Source of the DNA: Massariosphaeria phaeospora
Lineage: Eukaryota > Ascomycota > Dothideomycetes > Pleosporales
NCBI GenBank assembly: GCA_011032825.1
Contig: JAADJZ010000016.1
Location: forward strand, 62,001-126,000
Length of the DNA stretch: 64,000 bases
Direction of reading: 5' to 3'
The notes below the pieces were generated by a model that saw nothing but the letters and a program-made list of their open reading frames with translations, did not search any database and was not told the DNA's origin. The position numbers and the translations under genes were made by a program. Positions within the stretch are counted from its first letter, which is position 1; each line of letters opens with the position of its first letter. Positions 12,859-24,222 of this stretch are shown here, in pieces.

Positions 12859-13721
12859 ATTGCAGCCTGTTCAGCGTTGCGCAGCCGGCGCGTGCAGGTA
12901 TGTGTTGCTAAGATCTGATCGCGATATATCACAACGTTGCAGTCGTTACCTGTCGTAGGAATGATGTTATTCAATTTCGAGTGTTGTCTTGTATCTGCGC
13001 AGCCTTCTAGCGAAAGTATTGGGGAGCATTGATGTTGACTGTACAGGAGCGAACAGTCAACCCCCAACGGGCGATGCGCGGCTGTGCTTGGCCTCAGCTT
13101 CCAGCACGACGTCTTTGTCAGACGTGCGAATTTTGACAGCTGAGCCCCTATTGAATTCTGGCGCATCAAATGGTCACGCAAGACAGTTCATCCCTTCGCA
13201 TACAATGAATAGCGTGGTGATAAACACCATACTTGGTAAATCTTCGCATCGCCGTTTACATCTGGGCATCAATGCCAGAAATTGTTAGATGACGATGACG
13301 ATGATTGTTTTGAAATGTCCATGTCATTGAGTTATTTGCGCGTACTACCTATGGGTTCCCGCTGTAAGACACCTGCAGTGGAACTACTGTTGCCTAGCTA
13401 CGTCTAACAAGACATTACCCACCTGGGCAGCCTGCCAGCCACGCGAAGTATACACCTACACTATACTTGAAATCTTATAACTCCAGGAGGGTTGCTATCT
13501 CTGAAACACTCCATATAAGCGTCGAGGGTTTGAGTCGTTAGCTGACAGCGATTGTCATTACCAGAATTACGTGGAGGACAACATGGTAGCCTTGAATTGA
13601 AGATGTTACTGCGCATGAGCAATCCAAATATGCCTCAGCTCTTCGATTAGTATCAACAGAAGATTCTTGTAGGGCTTGACGTCTTCTAGGACTTGACGTC
13701 TTATTCCTTTCATTGTATAGT
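12859..13721. other. Intergenic, upstream of Nif1-like gene
   Basis: This 863-nt stretch lies between the Nif1-like start and the NOC4 stop. It holds several short ORFs without coding character. It probably carries the Nif1-like promoter and the NOC4 3' UTR. Confidence 0.4.
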
Positions 13722-15467
13722 CTACCTCGTTGTTATCACTTGCATCATAAGCTGGCCCAGTGGGCTGAAAGCGGTACCCTCTGCAGTGAATATACGCTTC
13801 GGTATCTCGAATTCGACTTCGGGCTCCTTTTTAAGATCCCGGTTCAATTCAGTGTCAAGAAGCTGCAATTCCTGTCAGCGTGTGAAATTCGGAAAGACCG
13901 ATGTACATACCGCACTGTAGGAGTGATCCAAGAAATCCTCCAGGTTGTATGAACGTTTCGTGAATTGGTCCGAGACAATCCTCGCGAGTGTCGCTACATT
14001 CGGATGGTAGTGGGATTGTAATGATTCCAGTTCCCATACACTGCTCTCGATGGCTTCTGTGAGCATGGGATCTGGTTCGTCCATGCTAAATGGGTCGTCC
14101 ATGCCTTCCTCCTCCAGCTGTGCTTCCAGGTCCGGGCCACGAATTTCTCTATGCATCATGAATGTGCATGCTGGATGGCGCTTGAACATATTATATATCC
14201 AAGGCAAAACCACGACAACGCCAGCCGGTGGTCCATGGAGTGCCAACCTAGAAAGACGCTTTATGAAACTGGCCACAAGAGCAGCGGGTAAATGTGTGGA
14301 TGACATGAAAGTATCCAATAGCCGAAAGAAGCGAGATCTATGCTTAGAGTGTAGCAGGCCATCATCTAGTAAGGAGTATAGTTTCAGATAGAATGAAGGA
14401 TAGTCGAGGTTCTTCTCGGATATGAGATAGTAGAGTCCAGATAGGGCGAGTAGAGAGGTCGCTCCACCGACATTGTATGAGTCAGTCAAAAAGTCCATGA
14501 CCAATTCGGGTTGCTGAAACCAAGGTGCAATTTGGTGGGAAAAGACACCAAGCACGGCTTTTCTCTGCTCTTTTGTGAGGCCCGCGCGTAATGTTGCAAG
14601 CCAAGCTTCTTGGGCGTGAGATTTGTACACCTTCAGCGAAGGAATTGGGTTCTTCGAATGTGTTTCGGTGAAGAAGGCCTGCGTGTCTTCTTGTGACGTG
14701 GGGACACTGTGTAGAGACATGAGTAATGACAAGCTATTGGATGAGGCAAGCTGCTTGGTTGGAGCTTCGAGGTCACCATCAAGGAATTTCCTGCCCGTGT
14801 CAGACCAGGTCCTCACAGAAAGCACGGGAGGTGCCGCTTACTTGAGTGACAGAAAGGTATGGAACCGAACATCATCAAATTGCTTGAAGTATTTTTCGGC
14901 GAACTCGTCTCGAGTCGAGTCGTCTTCCGGAAGCAGCAATATGATGTCCACAAGCTTGGTGAGTGGACTGTTACTCAGGGTATGGTCCTTGTGCGCCTTC
15001 GACTCTTCTTTCAGCATCCTCATGAGCAAAGTCAGAGCTACTGACTGCTTCGGCGCATAGCCGCCGCGCAGGTACTGATCCAGTAGAACATCCAGATACT
15101 CCCGATGCCTCTCTTTCAACCACTGCACGATTACAAGCTCTGATTCTGCCATCCGCTTGCTTTTCACCATATCTCCGGTTGAGAGCAGTCGTGAAAAGAC
15201 GCGACAGAGCGCTACTGCAGCGAGAATTGCGGTCTCATGCTTCTCCGCCTGTTGTTGTGCCCGCTTGAGAAGCGTCGCGATGTTGTTGTAATGTCGACGC
15301 GATTCGAGAATCTGTGCTTCTAGTTGCAGGATTTCCGTTTGAGGGTCATCGCCATCGGCGCTGGGAGACGTCCGGCGGGTTTTCGATTTGGTCAGTGGGC
15401 GGCCCGTTTTGCTTGACTCCCTCTTTCGTTTGGCACCAGCGAGATGAGTCGCTTTGCTGCCCGGCAT
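13722..15467 (-). CDS. NOC4: Nucleolar complex protein 4 (CBF/Mak21 family)
   Basis: Exons 14842-15467, 13911-14790 and 13722-13862 (introns of 51 and 48 nt) give 548 residues. Noc4 works with Nop14 in the nucleolus in 40S ribosomal subunit maturation and export. The N-terminus (MPGSKATHLAGAKRKRES) is strongly basic, as in nucleolar proteins, and is followed by an alpha-helical repeat region. The C-terminal half carries the CBF/Mak21 domain, including the LYYLISEKNLDYPSFYLKLY and LHSKHRSRFFRLLDTFMSS segments, and an acidic DDPFSMDEPDP stretch. The start at 15467 was preferred over an upstream in-frame start because it lacks the odd N-terminal extension and gives the basic N-terminus. It is transcribed away from ATP4, whose start is 199 bp upstream. 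Confidence 0.92.
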
Positions 15468-15666
15468 CGTGACGCAACGTCGAGCAACGGGTATGCTGGA
15501 ACGGGTTCGCAGTGCTGGAGGCCCGTTCCCGTTGATGGTTGAGAAAAGTTGTGGCCCGGCACCACTTCGGCTAGATGGCGCTCTTGGCGTTTTCCTCTGC
15601 AACCCGAAAGCGCTGTTCCTCAGGTCGTCAAACCACCTCCAAGCCTCCCCACTCTCATCTGCAGCA
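15468..15666. promoter_or_regulatory. Divergent promoter NOC4 / ATP4
   Basis: The two start codons are only 199 bp apart on opposite strands, so both transcription units must share this segment and probably overlap in their control elements. No clear TATA box was seen. Confidence 0.6.
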
Positions 15667-16584
15667 ATGGCATCCCGTCTCGCAAGGAGCGCGGTCGGTA
15701 AGCGCACCCATTCCGAGACTGCCTTGATGCCATTGGCCCCCATGCTCACGCTCAGCAGGCGCCGCACGCCTCCGCCCAACGCTCCCTCTCCGAAGCCTCC
15801 CAGCCATCACGGCCCAGATCACACCGGCCCGCTTCAACTCCAACCTGCCCGAGGACCCCAAGAAGAAGGCCCAGTCGCTCATGGATGCCATACCGCTGCC
15901 CGGCAACAGCCCCCTCACAAAGGCCGCCGCGCTCTCCGCCGGAGCTGGTTTGAGCGTTGCTGCCATCAGCAATGAGCTCTACGTCGTCAATGAGGAGTCC
16001 ATTGTGGCCTTCAGTCTGCTGACCATTTTCTGGGCCGTTGCTCACTATGCCGGTCCCGCCTGGTCCAGCTATGCGCAACAACAGGCCGAGAAGATCACCG
16101 GTATTCTCAATGCCGCTCGCGCCGACCACACTACAGCTGTGAAGCAGCGCATGCAGAGCGTGCAGGACCTTGGTGGTGTCATTGACATCACCAAGACTCT
16201 GTTCGAGGTGTCCAAGGTGCGCTACAGCGAATTCTGGGGGCTGGCCGCGTCTCCGCTAGTCCGACCGTGACTGATAGTGAAAATAGGAGACTGCCAAGCT
16301 CGAGGCTCAGGCGTACGAGCTGGAACAGAAGACTAACCTGGCCCACGAGGCCAAGACCGTTCTGGACTCGTGGGTGCGTTACGAGGGCCAGGTCAAGATG
16401 AGGCAACAGCGCGAGCTCGCTGAGTCCGTCATTGCTAAGATTGAGAAGGAGCTTGACAACCCCAGGGTTCTCAAGCAGATCCTCGACCAGAGCGTGGCCG
16501 ATGTCGAGAGTAGGTGCATTCCGCACTTCCTTCACTAGTCAGTCTAACTAACACTCTACAGGAATCGTTACACAGAAGGCATAA
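15667..16584 (+). CDS. ATP4: Mitochondrial F1Fo-ATP synthase subunit 4 (subunit b)
   Basis: Exons 15667-15697, 15759-16216, 16287-16509 and 16562-16584 give 244 residues. Subunit b forms the peripheral stalk joining F1 to Fo in the inner mitochondrial membrane. The first ~35 residues (MASRLARSAVGAARLRPTLP...) are Arg/Ala/Ser-rich, as in a mitochondrial presequence. The conserved segment GLSVAAISNELYVVNEES precedes a hydrophobic stretch (IVAFSLLTIFWAVAHYAG). A long hydrophilic helix follows (KTLFEVSKETAKLEAQAYEL). Exon 1 is only 31 nt and exon 4 only 23 nt. Intron 2 uses a weak GTGCGC donor. Recognition is firm. Confidence 0.95.
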
Positions 16585-17883
16585 GCATCAAAACGCCTCC
16601 TTTCCAGTCAACCCCATGTTACATAAATCTGTGCAATAGTCAACCTGATTCAATCGAGTACCCTCAGGCTTTGGACAGTAGCCGATTCCGTTCTGTTCAA
16701 ACTTTTGCAAGATGGCTTCACTGCCAATGATAAGAATTATTATTTGGTTTCCGTCCATCAAAGTGAAGTGCTGTGTCCAAACCTGTCATCGACCCGCAGA
16801 AAGACTGGCCCGGCTTATGCTCTCGACGCTTGAACAACACTCACTACCTCGACGAAGTGTTGCAATTATCGAGGCCGTCATCAGAGGAACTTGTACGGCT
16901 AAGCTGGATTGGTACATGCTGCATGTGTCTATCAAGCTGTCATAGTCTTGCGCAGATGGTTAGATCTCATTGGTGCAGTGTTGGCGACCATGCGGTCATT
17001 TTCTGCGAATGAAGATACTCTAGACTACGATAAGGGTAGTATTGCCTGGTAAACTTCCTCTACCCTTCCTTCACTATTGGTACCCCAAATCAGTCATAGG
17101 CCATTCACATTCAATAAAAGAGCATATCAATTAGAAGAAAGCGCGTAAAAAAGCATTGTTTCATTGCTCACTGTCTTGCTCTGACCCCTGTTTTCGAAGG
17201 GGAGTTTGTGTCTCGGCATTTGAAAGGGCGATTGCCCTATTCACGTGACGGAAAGGGACATTTGTCGGACTCCCTTCTGCTTTCACACCCTCACGCAACT
17301 AGGACTAATTGAAGATATGGCTAGGAGTGGTGGTAGTATAGGAGAGATGAAGCGTCTTTGGTAGGTTATTGACTTACTATAAGTCCCCCTTTGCCTGGTC
17401 GACGTTCTTTTCCTATACAATAATCTACCAGAGCACACACTACCGTTGCTGCACTACTACTACAACCAGGCACTCGACAAGCATACTCCGATCCTACAAA
17501 GCAAGCCAACAAAGCTACCATCGGCACAGTACCTATCCGTATCCAAAGTTTTCAATTCTTCAAACTACCTAGTATGATGAGGACTAAGGGCTACTTGTTT
17601 TCGCGGGTCAACCATCTTTACAACGGATGGCGATGCTGTTGGTGCGCCAGGGGCAGTAGCTGGGACCTTGAGTATTGTTGGAACTGTGAAGCACCACGGT
17701 GTAGAGAGCATCATGGAACAGGGCCTGGGTCATGTTTACAATGAGCAGGGTTGCCTAAGCTACGGAAGAGGCACTGGGGCATTTGTATCTGAGACACGGA
17801 CATATCGATAACCTCGGGATACACTCTGGACCGCAGTCTCTGGAGCTGCAACTCAATATATTCTGTGTCGATTGCATTACCAA
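16585..17883. other. Intergenic between convergent ATP4 and acyltransferase genes
   Basis: About 1.3 kb. No ORF with coding character, RNA gene or clear repeat was seen. It presumably holds two 3' UTRs. Confidence 0.4.
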
Positions 17884-19578
17884 CTACAAAAGCCCCTCAA
17901 TCTTCCTAGCCCATCCTGCAGCAGCCTCGCTCGAAATCGCATTCAAATCATACGACACTCCAAAACTGAGTATCCCATTGGAATCCGACGAGCTGCCAAC
18001 CAAGAACTCGTTGTCTCGGGCCCGCACACCCAGTTCTATGCTTCGGAAATCCGCAACAAAGTCCTTACCAGGCACGGTGGAGATGTCGTTGAAGTCGTAG
18101 GTTCCGGGTTTGAAGAAGGCGGCGTTGGAGCCCATGGAGCTTACGCCGCAGGTAGCGCCGAATGGACTTTTACTCGCTGGGAGAGATCCTTGGGGTTTGA
18201 GTTTTGTCTTTCGGTCTGCGGGAAGTTTGGCTTCGACGCGTTCGATTTGGAGGAGGTAGCCGCTTGCGAGGAGACGGGCCGGAAAATCTGTTTCTAGGCT
18301 CATGTTCGTTTCCGCGGCCTTGAAGCGTTTCTGGTAGATGCGCAATTGGCGGTTCGCTTGCCGGGCTATGAGTTTGAAACGGCTCTCGATCGGGAGCGAG
18401 GATGGTAGAAGAGACATTACTATGCCATCGCTGAAAGCTAGCATGCAGGAGTCCGCTGGCGTGGTGAAGCCGAAGAAGGCGCGGGGATTGACTGGGAATG
18501 AGGCGGTGAAGGGTTGTCGTTCGGAGTCTGGGATATTGGGATGACGCTGCTCTTCTATTTCCATCATTGAGATGCCCACGAGTGCAAAACATCCGGCGCC
18601 GACTGAGACCTTGATTGAGCGGCACAGTTCAACTAGACGAGTAGAAGCAGTTTGGGAAAGTGACGCTATGCAGTGACCGGAACTCATAGGCGGCCGCATC
18701 TCCTCTGAGTAATCGAACAGTTTCGAGAACTTTGGCTCAAGTGATATGGCTTCTATGAGTCTCTCCTCTCGTCTTATTGGGTTCATAAATGTAGGCGGGA
18801 GTGGCTTTTTGACATGTCTCAGCACGCGCACAATCGCCCAGAACCACCTTTCCCTCGCCTTATTTCCCGTAACCGAAGGATACAAGTCTTCTTGCGCGGG
18901 TGGTGCTCGTGTTGCTAAACTCTCCTTGGTCATGAAGTTTGCAATATCGCGTTCAATCTCTGGGCCTGGTGTGTTAAGAATGCGAAGGAAGTGAGAAAAC
19001 CAGTTATAGGCGGTAAGCCCGTCGGATATTTGATGTCCCATGATGGTTAAGAAGTTAAGCTCGTAATTGCCGTTCGGAAGCTGGATAAGCGGGAGGACGT
19101 ATAAGCGTGAGAGGCATTGTGAGGGTTCGATAATTCGGCCAACGTTTAGACAGTGGTGGTGCAGTTCGTAGGCATCGACGTCCGTATAGTAATCGTCAAC
19201 CCAGACGATAGATCTTATAGTCTGCTCGATGACCCCATCTTCACTATTATGCAAGTCGACTATGAAATGCCGCTCCCCTGTCTCTTTGTCCTGGTAGACC
19301 CTGCTCATAAGCATGATATGTTGTAGCCGTAGACTGGTCCACGCCAGTCCAATTCTTCTTCGCAACTCTTTTTTTGATAGCGTGTGTTGTACCTCAAGAG
19401 TGAAAAGCTCGTTCATGTCCGCTCGTCCTCCAAAGTCAGTACCATCTTTGTCGAAAGAGTATTCTACTAGTCCCAGTGGTCGTCTGTAAACCCATCTGCC
19501 GTCCAGAACCTCTGTTTTCCATGCATGATAGTTGCTGGCGTATCTGGCGAGCCAGTCTTCTGACTGTTTCTGTTCCAT
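17884..19578 (-). CDS. HxxxD-type CoA-dependent acyltransferase-like protein
   Basis: Single exon of 564 residues. The catalytic signature HxxxDG is present as GHQISDGLTAYNW near residue 182. This fits the chloramphenicol-acetyltransferase/condensation-type fold used by fungal alcohol O-acetyltransferases and Tri3-like enzymes. The C-terminal half carries FPVNPRAFFGF and a late SFGVSYDL segment, comparable in place to the DFGWG-type structural motif of BAHD enzymes. The substrate cannot be told from sequence. No polyketide synthase, NRPS, P450 or transporter gene lies nearby, so a secondary-metabolite cluster is not supported; a stand-alone acetyl-transfer or detoxification role is inference. 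The start at 19578 is the first ATG of the open frame. Confidence 0.75.
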   Translation of the reverse strand: MEQKQSEDWLARYASNYHAWKTEVLDGRWVYRRPLGLVEYSFDKDGTDFGGRADMNELFTLEVQHTLSKKELRRRIGLAWTSLRLQHIMLMSRVYQDKETGERHFIVDLHNSEDGVIEQTIRSIVWVDDYYTDVDAYELHHHCLNVGRIIEPSQCLSRLYVLPLIQLPNGNYELNFLTIMGHQISDGLTAYNWFSHFLRILNTPGPEIERDIANFMTKESLATRAPPAQEDLYPSVTGNKARERWFWAIVRVLRHVKKPLPPTFMNPIRREERLIEAISLEPKFSKLFDYSEEMRPPMSSGHCIASLSQTASTRLVELCRSIKVSVGAGCFALVGISMMEIEEQRHPNIPDSERQPFTASFPVNPRAFFGFTTPADSCMLAFSDGIVMSLLPSSLPIESRFKLIARQANRQLRIYQKRFKAAETNMSLETDFPARLLASGYLLQIERVEAKLPADRKTKLKPQGSLPASKSPFGATCGVSSMGSNAAFFKPGTYDFNDISTVPGKDFVADFRSIELGVRARDNEFLVGSSSDSNGILSFGVSYDLNAISSEAAAGWARKIEGLL

Positions 19579-20656
19579 ACCTAGGTTCGGTGGTCGACGA
19601 ATGAGAGACTATGACATCAGCGAAATGCGCGTCACACAGAATCAACATGCATCTCTGCAAAAAGATGTAGACTTCAAATAGAGGGTAATTCTCCAACTGA
19701 ACTGAATTGATAGAGGTTTCACGGAAATAACGTGGACTAGACTTGACTAGTGGTTTTGTAGGAGTCATTGGCCCACTAGAAGGCGCTAAGCCGTTTTTGC
19801 ATTGTGGAAGACTAACTTTACTTCCTTTAGAAAGCCTCAAGAAAGTAGAGGTTTCTGATGTGAGATGTCGCAGAAACAAGCTACCAAATGTGAGACTTCG
19901 TGCAGTGCGTAACGGGTCGCGCACCATAATCTCGTAGAAATTGCATCCTCAAAACAATCGTGAGTCAAGGACTATTGTACAAGGGAAATTACACCAGGAC
20001 TAGATAGTGCATGCAGGCTTCTGTATAGTTGAGACTTGCTCGTGCAGATAGTACGATTATGAGTTATGTGTTGACTCAGACTGTTGCGATTTGCATCTAC
20101 GTAAGACATTCATACGCACGCAACGCAGATACAATTGTAACAAAAACAAGGACAAAGTAATCAACAACAAAATACTGTATAGTTTCCCGCTTAAGGCCGG
20201 AGTCTGACTGATCACATCGCAGTGACACAAGCAAGCTATATTGCAATCGAGGCTGATCGCCTATCAGAAGTATAATCCAGGGAGTTTATATCAAGGTACT
20301 AACCGCGGAACAGATGGTAGCTAGGTAGCCGGCTGGCGTCCACATCATGCTTTCAGCATTTTGATCGTACACCCCTCATAGGTAACGGCCATCTACGAGG
20401 GGCCGTATCGTGAGCGCCCAAAGAGGCTGTGTTAGTGGTCCTCCGTATGTGCTGTTCCTCTCCTGCATCTTGATGATCTCAGTCTCTTACGCTATCCATC
20501 CTGCTCTCCCTCTGGGACCGTCCTTATCCGCATCATCGCGCATAGCATCTACCTTGTGTGTCGCTGTTTCCGCGATAATGAGTATCCCCCATATGCCAAT
20601 TACACAGTCCTTCAAGACCATGATAAGTAATATGCTTCTCTCAACCCTCCTGCTCC
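19579..20656. other. Intergenic, upstream of acyltransferase gene
   Basis: About 1.1 kb, moderately AT-rich. No gene or recognisable repeat was seen. It presumably holds the acyltransferase promoter. Confidence 0.4.
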
Positions 20657-21053
20657 TCAAACCCCAGCAACCCTCTCAATAGCCGCCCTCGCCTCCTCCA
20701 GCCCCCTCCCCAGCTCCCCCCTCTTACTCGCCTCCCGAACCCCATAATGCAACTTGACAAGCTCCTTTGCTCGCTTCAGATCCGGGTCCTGCTCATCCGT
20801 CTCTGTTTCCGGCGCTTTGTCTTTGGGATCAGTGGGTTTGGCGGTCGAGTTTGGACGGGCGGACACGAGAGCGAGGGCTGCGGCGGGGTCCTATTACGAT
20901 GGCGTTGTTAGAGCTGGGTGACATGGTGTGTATCTATGCGCATGGAGCTGGGCAAAAACGTACACACACGCGTAGAGATACAAGGTCGGATAGGATCTCT
21001 GCTAATTGCATTGTATTCCCCACGGTTGCGTTTGACTTCTGGTGCGTTGACAT
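20657..21053 (-). CDS. Small conserved-looking helical protein, function unknown
   Basis: Exons 20970-21053 and 20657-20890 (79-nt intron, branch CTCTAAC, acceptor ATAG) give 105 residues from MSTHQKSNATVG. The protein is charged and predicted mostly helical: MQLAEILSDLVSLR, then an acidic Pro/Thr linker, then LKRAKELVKLHYGVREASKR and GLEEARAAIERV. No motif I can name is present. The start has an AAAATG context, and an in-frame ATG further upstream (21152) would add about 33 less plausible residues. It is divergent from the acylpyruvase gene, with 255 bp between starts. Confidence 0.62.
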
Positions 21054-21308
21054 TTTTGTTTTGGATTCTCTTCGTTCCTGGCTGGTGACACTTTGTGGAC
21101 CTTCGGTAGATAGCTGATGTGGGTGGAACTGGACTCGAACATCGAGCTTCAATGATTAATGATCCACTTGCCAAAACCCGGCTACGCCAAATATAGCTAG
21201 CGGCGGCGGGGGCTGTCGAGGTAAACTTCAACATCAGGTCTTGCAGCTCCGCAATTTTCAGCGCTCCGCTTTGCATTTTGTTCATGTATATTGCTATCTA
21301 GACACGAT
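21054..21308. promoter_or_regulatory. Divergent promoter with tRNA-like remnant
   Basis: The segment separates two divergent starts. On the minus strand, 21120-21186 contains an A-box-like TGGCGTAGCCGG and a B-box-like GTTCGAGTCC. The 3' side TCCACCC has no pairing partner upstream, so this is not a functional tRNA. Confidence 0.45.
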
Positions 21309-22314
21309 ATGGCTACTATACAGTCTATCAGGGCCAATTGCCGCAAGGTACGTGATTTCACAATTGTCTTGGGCGTGATGATTATTGCAATTGAGTACCT
21401 AATCATGCTCGACCTTGAGGTTTGCTCGTGAGCAATTGATGTACTTCCTACATAGTTAATATACTAGAACCTTAGGGGATCACTTGGAATCTGCTCGTTT
21501 TACATCCTCCAAGCTTTGGTGCTGACAGAGAGTCAGGTCATGTGCATAGGCCGGAACTATGCGTGAGCTCCCTGATATTTCCCAAAACTCGAACAATATC
21601 CTTACACCATGCGAATAGCGACCACGTCAAAGAACTCAACAACAACAAGCCCAAACAGCCGTTCTTTTTTCTCAAGCCGCCATCCTCGATTTTGCTTCCT
21701 GGCGCAGGCCCTGTCCTGGCTCCAAGGGGTGTGAGTATGCACTATGAAGTCGAACTCGGCCTGGTCATAGGCAAGACAATACGAGATCTTCGCAAAGACA
21801 ATACCCAAGGCGCACTGGATGCAATCGAAGGTGAACATACGTCTTTAAGGGGACCCAGCGGCATTCGATTAACACTTTATACGCAGGCTACCTATTGGCG
21901 ATTGATATGACAGGACGGAACGTACAGGAAGAAGCCAAAAAGAAAGGACTGCCCTGGTCTATAGCGAAAGGTTTCGACACCTTCCTACCTATCAGTAACT
22001 TCATCCCGAAATCGCGCATCCCAGACCCTCAAAACGCACAGCTCTGGCTAAGTGTGAACAACGACCTCAAGCAATCCGACAACACTGAACTGATGATTTT
22101 CCGCATTCCGCGACAACTGGCCGATATTAGCCAAGTCATGACTTTGGAGAAGGGGGACATTGTACTGACCGGTACGCCAAAGGGAGTGGGCCCAGTCAAA
22201 CCGGGAGACATCATGAGAGCTGGTCTAAAGGTCAATGGTAGAGACATTGAGGAGGCGAGTATTGAGGTGCCTGTTGCAGATCGTGGGGGGTCGTACGAGT
22301 TTAAAGAGACGTAA
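21309..22314 (+). CDS. Fumarylacetoacetate hydrolase family protein (FAHD1/acylpyruvase type)
   Basis: Exons 21309-21347, 21537-21562, 21619-21830 and 21887-22314 give 234 residues. The family hydrolyses acylpyruvates or decarboxylates oxaloacetate in mitochondria in an Mg2+-dependent manner. The N-terminus reads MATIQSIRANCRK-VMCIGRNYADHVKELNN across two junctions, the hallmark start of FAHD1-type enzymes. The metal-binding E-x-E is in HYEVELGLVIGK, and the downstream acidic residue is in AIDMTGRNVQ. The substrate loop KGFDTFLPISNFIP and the C-terminal TGTPKGVGPVKPGD complete the fold. The first two exons (39 and 26 nt) are too short for ORF calling, and all phases agree. Confidence 0.92.
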
Positions 22315-22435
22315 TTGCTAGGTCTAAATTGGTGGTCCTTGTGAGTCTCGCAGCCTCGTCCCCATTTTGATATATCTCTTATATCTGGTGTATAGATGTT
22401 AATTCATGTCTAAGACCTCCGAACTAATAGACCGT

Positions 22436-23884
22436 CTACTGCTCAGGGTGTGCCGCGGCGAACTCTTCGTAAGTCGAGTACTGACTAAGTTGTCGACGGG
22501 GTCTTTTCTTTGGCGGTCGTCTCGTGGTAGGGGCGGGAGGGCGGTTCGCGCTCATTTGCTTGGGTCGTAGCCTCGTCGAAACTGGTTGCTGTGCGTTAGG
22601 GTCCTTGACAGCTGGCCGAGTTGCTGTCTTAGTTGCTGGAGCTTGAGGAAGAGGTAACTTCACAATCAATTTCTTTGGCTCTGGCCTCTCCTGCGCTGGC
22701 CTGGTAGGTCGTAGATTCATTTGGGTGCCACTGATGGAACCCGATCTGTTGTTGATGGGCTGCATATTCAACCTATTCCTGGGCTTATCTGGGGCGCGCT
22801 GTCCCTGGCCTTCAGCCTTGCGCGACCGAGAAGGTACTGCTCTTGGTTCGTTAGGTTTGTTGGATTGCTTCTGTGGTTGCTGTAGATCATGCCGTTTGCG
22901 CTTTCTATTTTCGGTTGTGTCAATACGTGGAATCTCGCTGCTATTAACCGGCAACTTGTAGGACACAACATCCAGGTCGGGCGTTGGGGAGTCGTCCCGA
23001 GAAGATCGAATTTCCGTTTGTGGAACTTGTGCATCCTGTGGAGGCTGGCTTACGATGGCCTGAATTCGGGCCGACTTCCTCGGATGTGAGGTAAAGGTTC
23101 TAGGCAAGCTGTCAACACTGTTAAACCAAGTCTTGACGAGGAGCCTGAGTTCTCACCTTTTTTGCGTTTGCTTGGGACGCGGAATTGTTGGTACCTGTAC
23201 CTGTGCAATTTTTGACTTTTCCTGAATCGTGGTCTCTAATGACAACCCTGGCCGGGCAGCAGTGTTATTGTCGACGGCTTCTAATCGCGTGATCTCCGCA
23301 ACGAGCGCGACGTTCCTAGTAGTATATGACTGGCAAGTCTTCTGGAGCTCCGTTACTGTAGTTGCCACCTCGTGAGCCTTCCTTGCATCTTCCGATCGCT
23401 GGATCTCAATCTCATCCAGACGGCGCGTCAGACGTTGTATGTGATCAGCATTGCACTTTTCCAATAGTGTCTGTAGCGCGGCGTCTAGTCTCGCAACTTT
23501 CTGAAGGCTTGACATATTGTCTGTAGACGCCTTGTCGATATCTGCTTCCTGGCTCTTCAGGTGTTCCTCCATTGTCGAGCACTTCTTTCGGCATCGTTCC
23601 AGCTGCTTTTGGATATCTACCATCTCTACACCAATTCGCTCCTTGAATTGAGCTTGAATATCGCTATCGTCGTCTTCGATGGCTCGTATACGCTTGGTCA
23701 TGGCATCCACCTTCTCTTCCGTGGCCACCACTGCTTTGGCTGCGTATTCAGCGGACTTGATACGTGCGTCATAAGCATTGTGTTGGGATTCCAGCTTGTC
23801 CATTCGTGCCTGTAGATGACCATGTTGGCGTTGTAACTGGTGCGCCCAGAGTAGCGTCTCGGCTTCGCGACCTGTTGGTGACAT
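22436..23884 (-). CDS. Coiled-coil, basic C-terminal protein of unknown function
   Basis: Exons 23157-23884 and 22436-23099 (57-nt intron) give 463 residues. The first 240 residues are a long heptad-rich coiled coil (VVATEEKVDAMTKRIRAIED, LQKVARLDAALQTLLEKC, LTRRLDEIEIQ). The remainder is Pro/Arg/Lys-rich and disordered-looking, with nuclear-localisation-like clusters (RKRKRHD, RRPPKKRPRRQ) and a conserved-looking tail STYEEFAAAHPEQ. The layout suggests a nuclear or chromatin-associated scaffold, but no named domain is visible. It converges with the acylpyruvase gene, with only 121 bp between stops. Confidence 0.75.
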
Positions 23885-24222
23885 CCCGACGATAATCCCG
23901 AGAGCGAGGGTCCGAGAAGTGATCGCAGGTAAGTGAAGACAATCGTCAGATTCATAAAGTGAGGCAAGAAAAACGTTGGGAAAGAAATTAGATGTGTGCC
24001 TCGCATTGTGGGGCGCGAGGTGGCTCGAAACGAAAGCCGGTAGGTGCGTGTCGAGCGTGCCTTCCGTGTACAGTCAGTCTCACCGCCTCAACCAGCGCAA
24101 ACCTCAAAACGTTCGTCATGAAAAAGTTTATGCACAATACAGGGCCCAGGTCTCATAGATATGAAGTCTCACAGGAATCGGATGGTCAAGGTTTCTTATT
24201 TCTTTGTACCTACTTGCACGGG
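23885..24222. other. Intergenic between two minus-strand genes
   Basis: Short 338-nt spacer. No feature was recognised beyond the expected promoter of the coiled-coil gene and 3' UTR of the Smr gene. Confidence 0.4.

Noticed and set aside
17884..19578. Secondary-metabolite cluster around the acyltransferase
   Set aside because: Neighbours are housekeeping genes; no backbone enzyme, P450, transporter or pathway regulator is adjacent.
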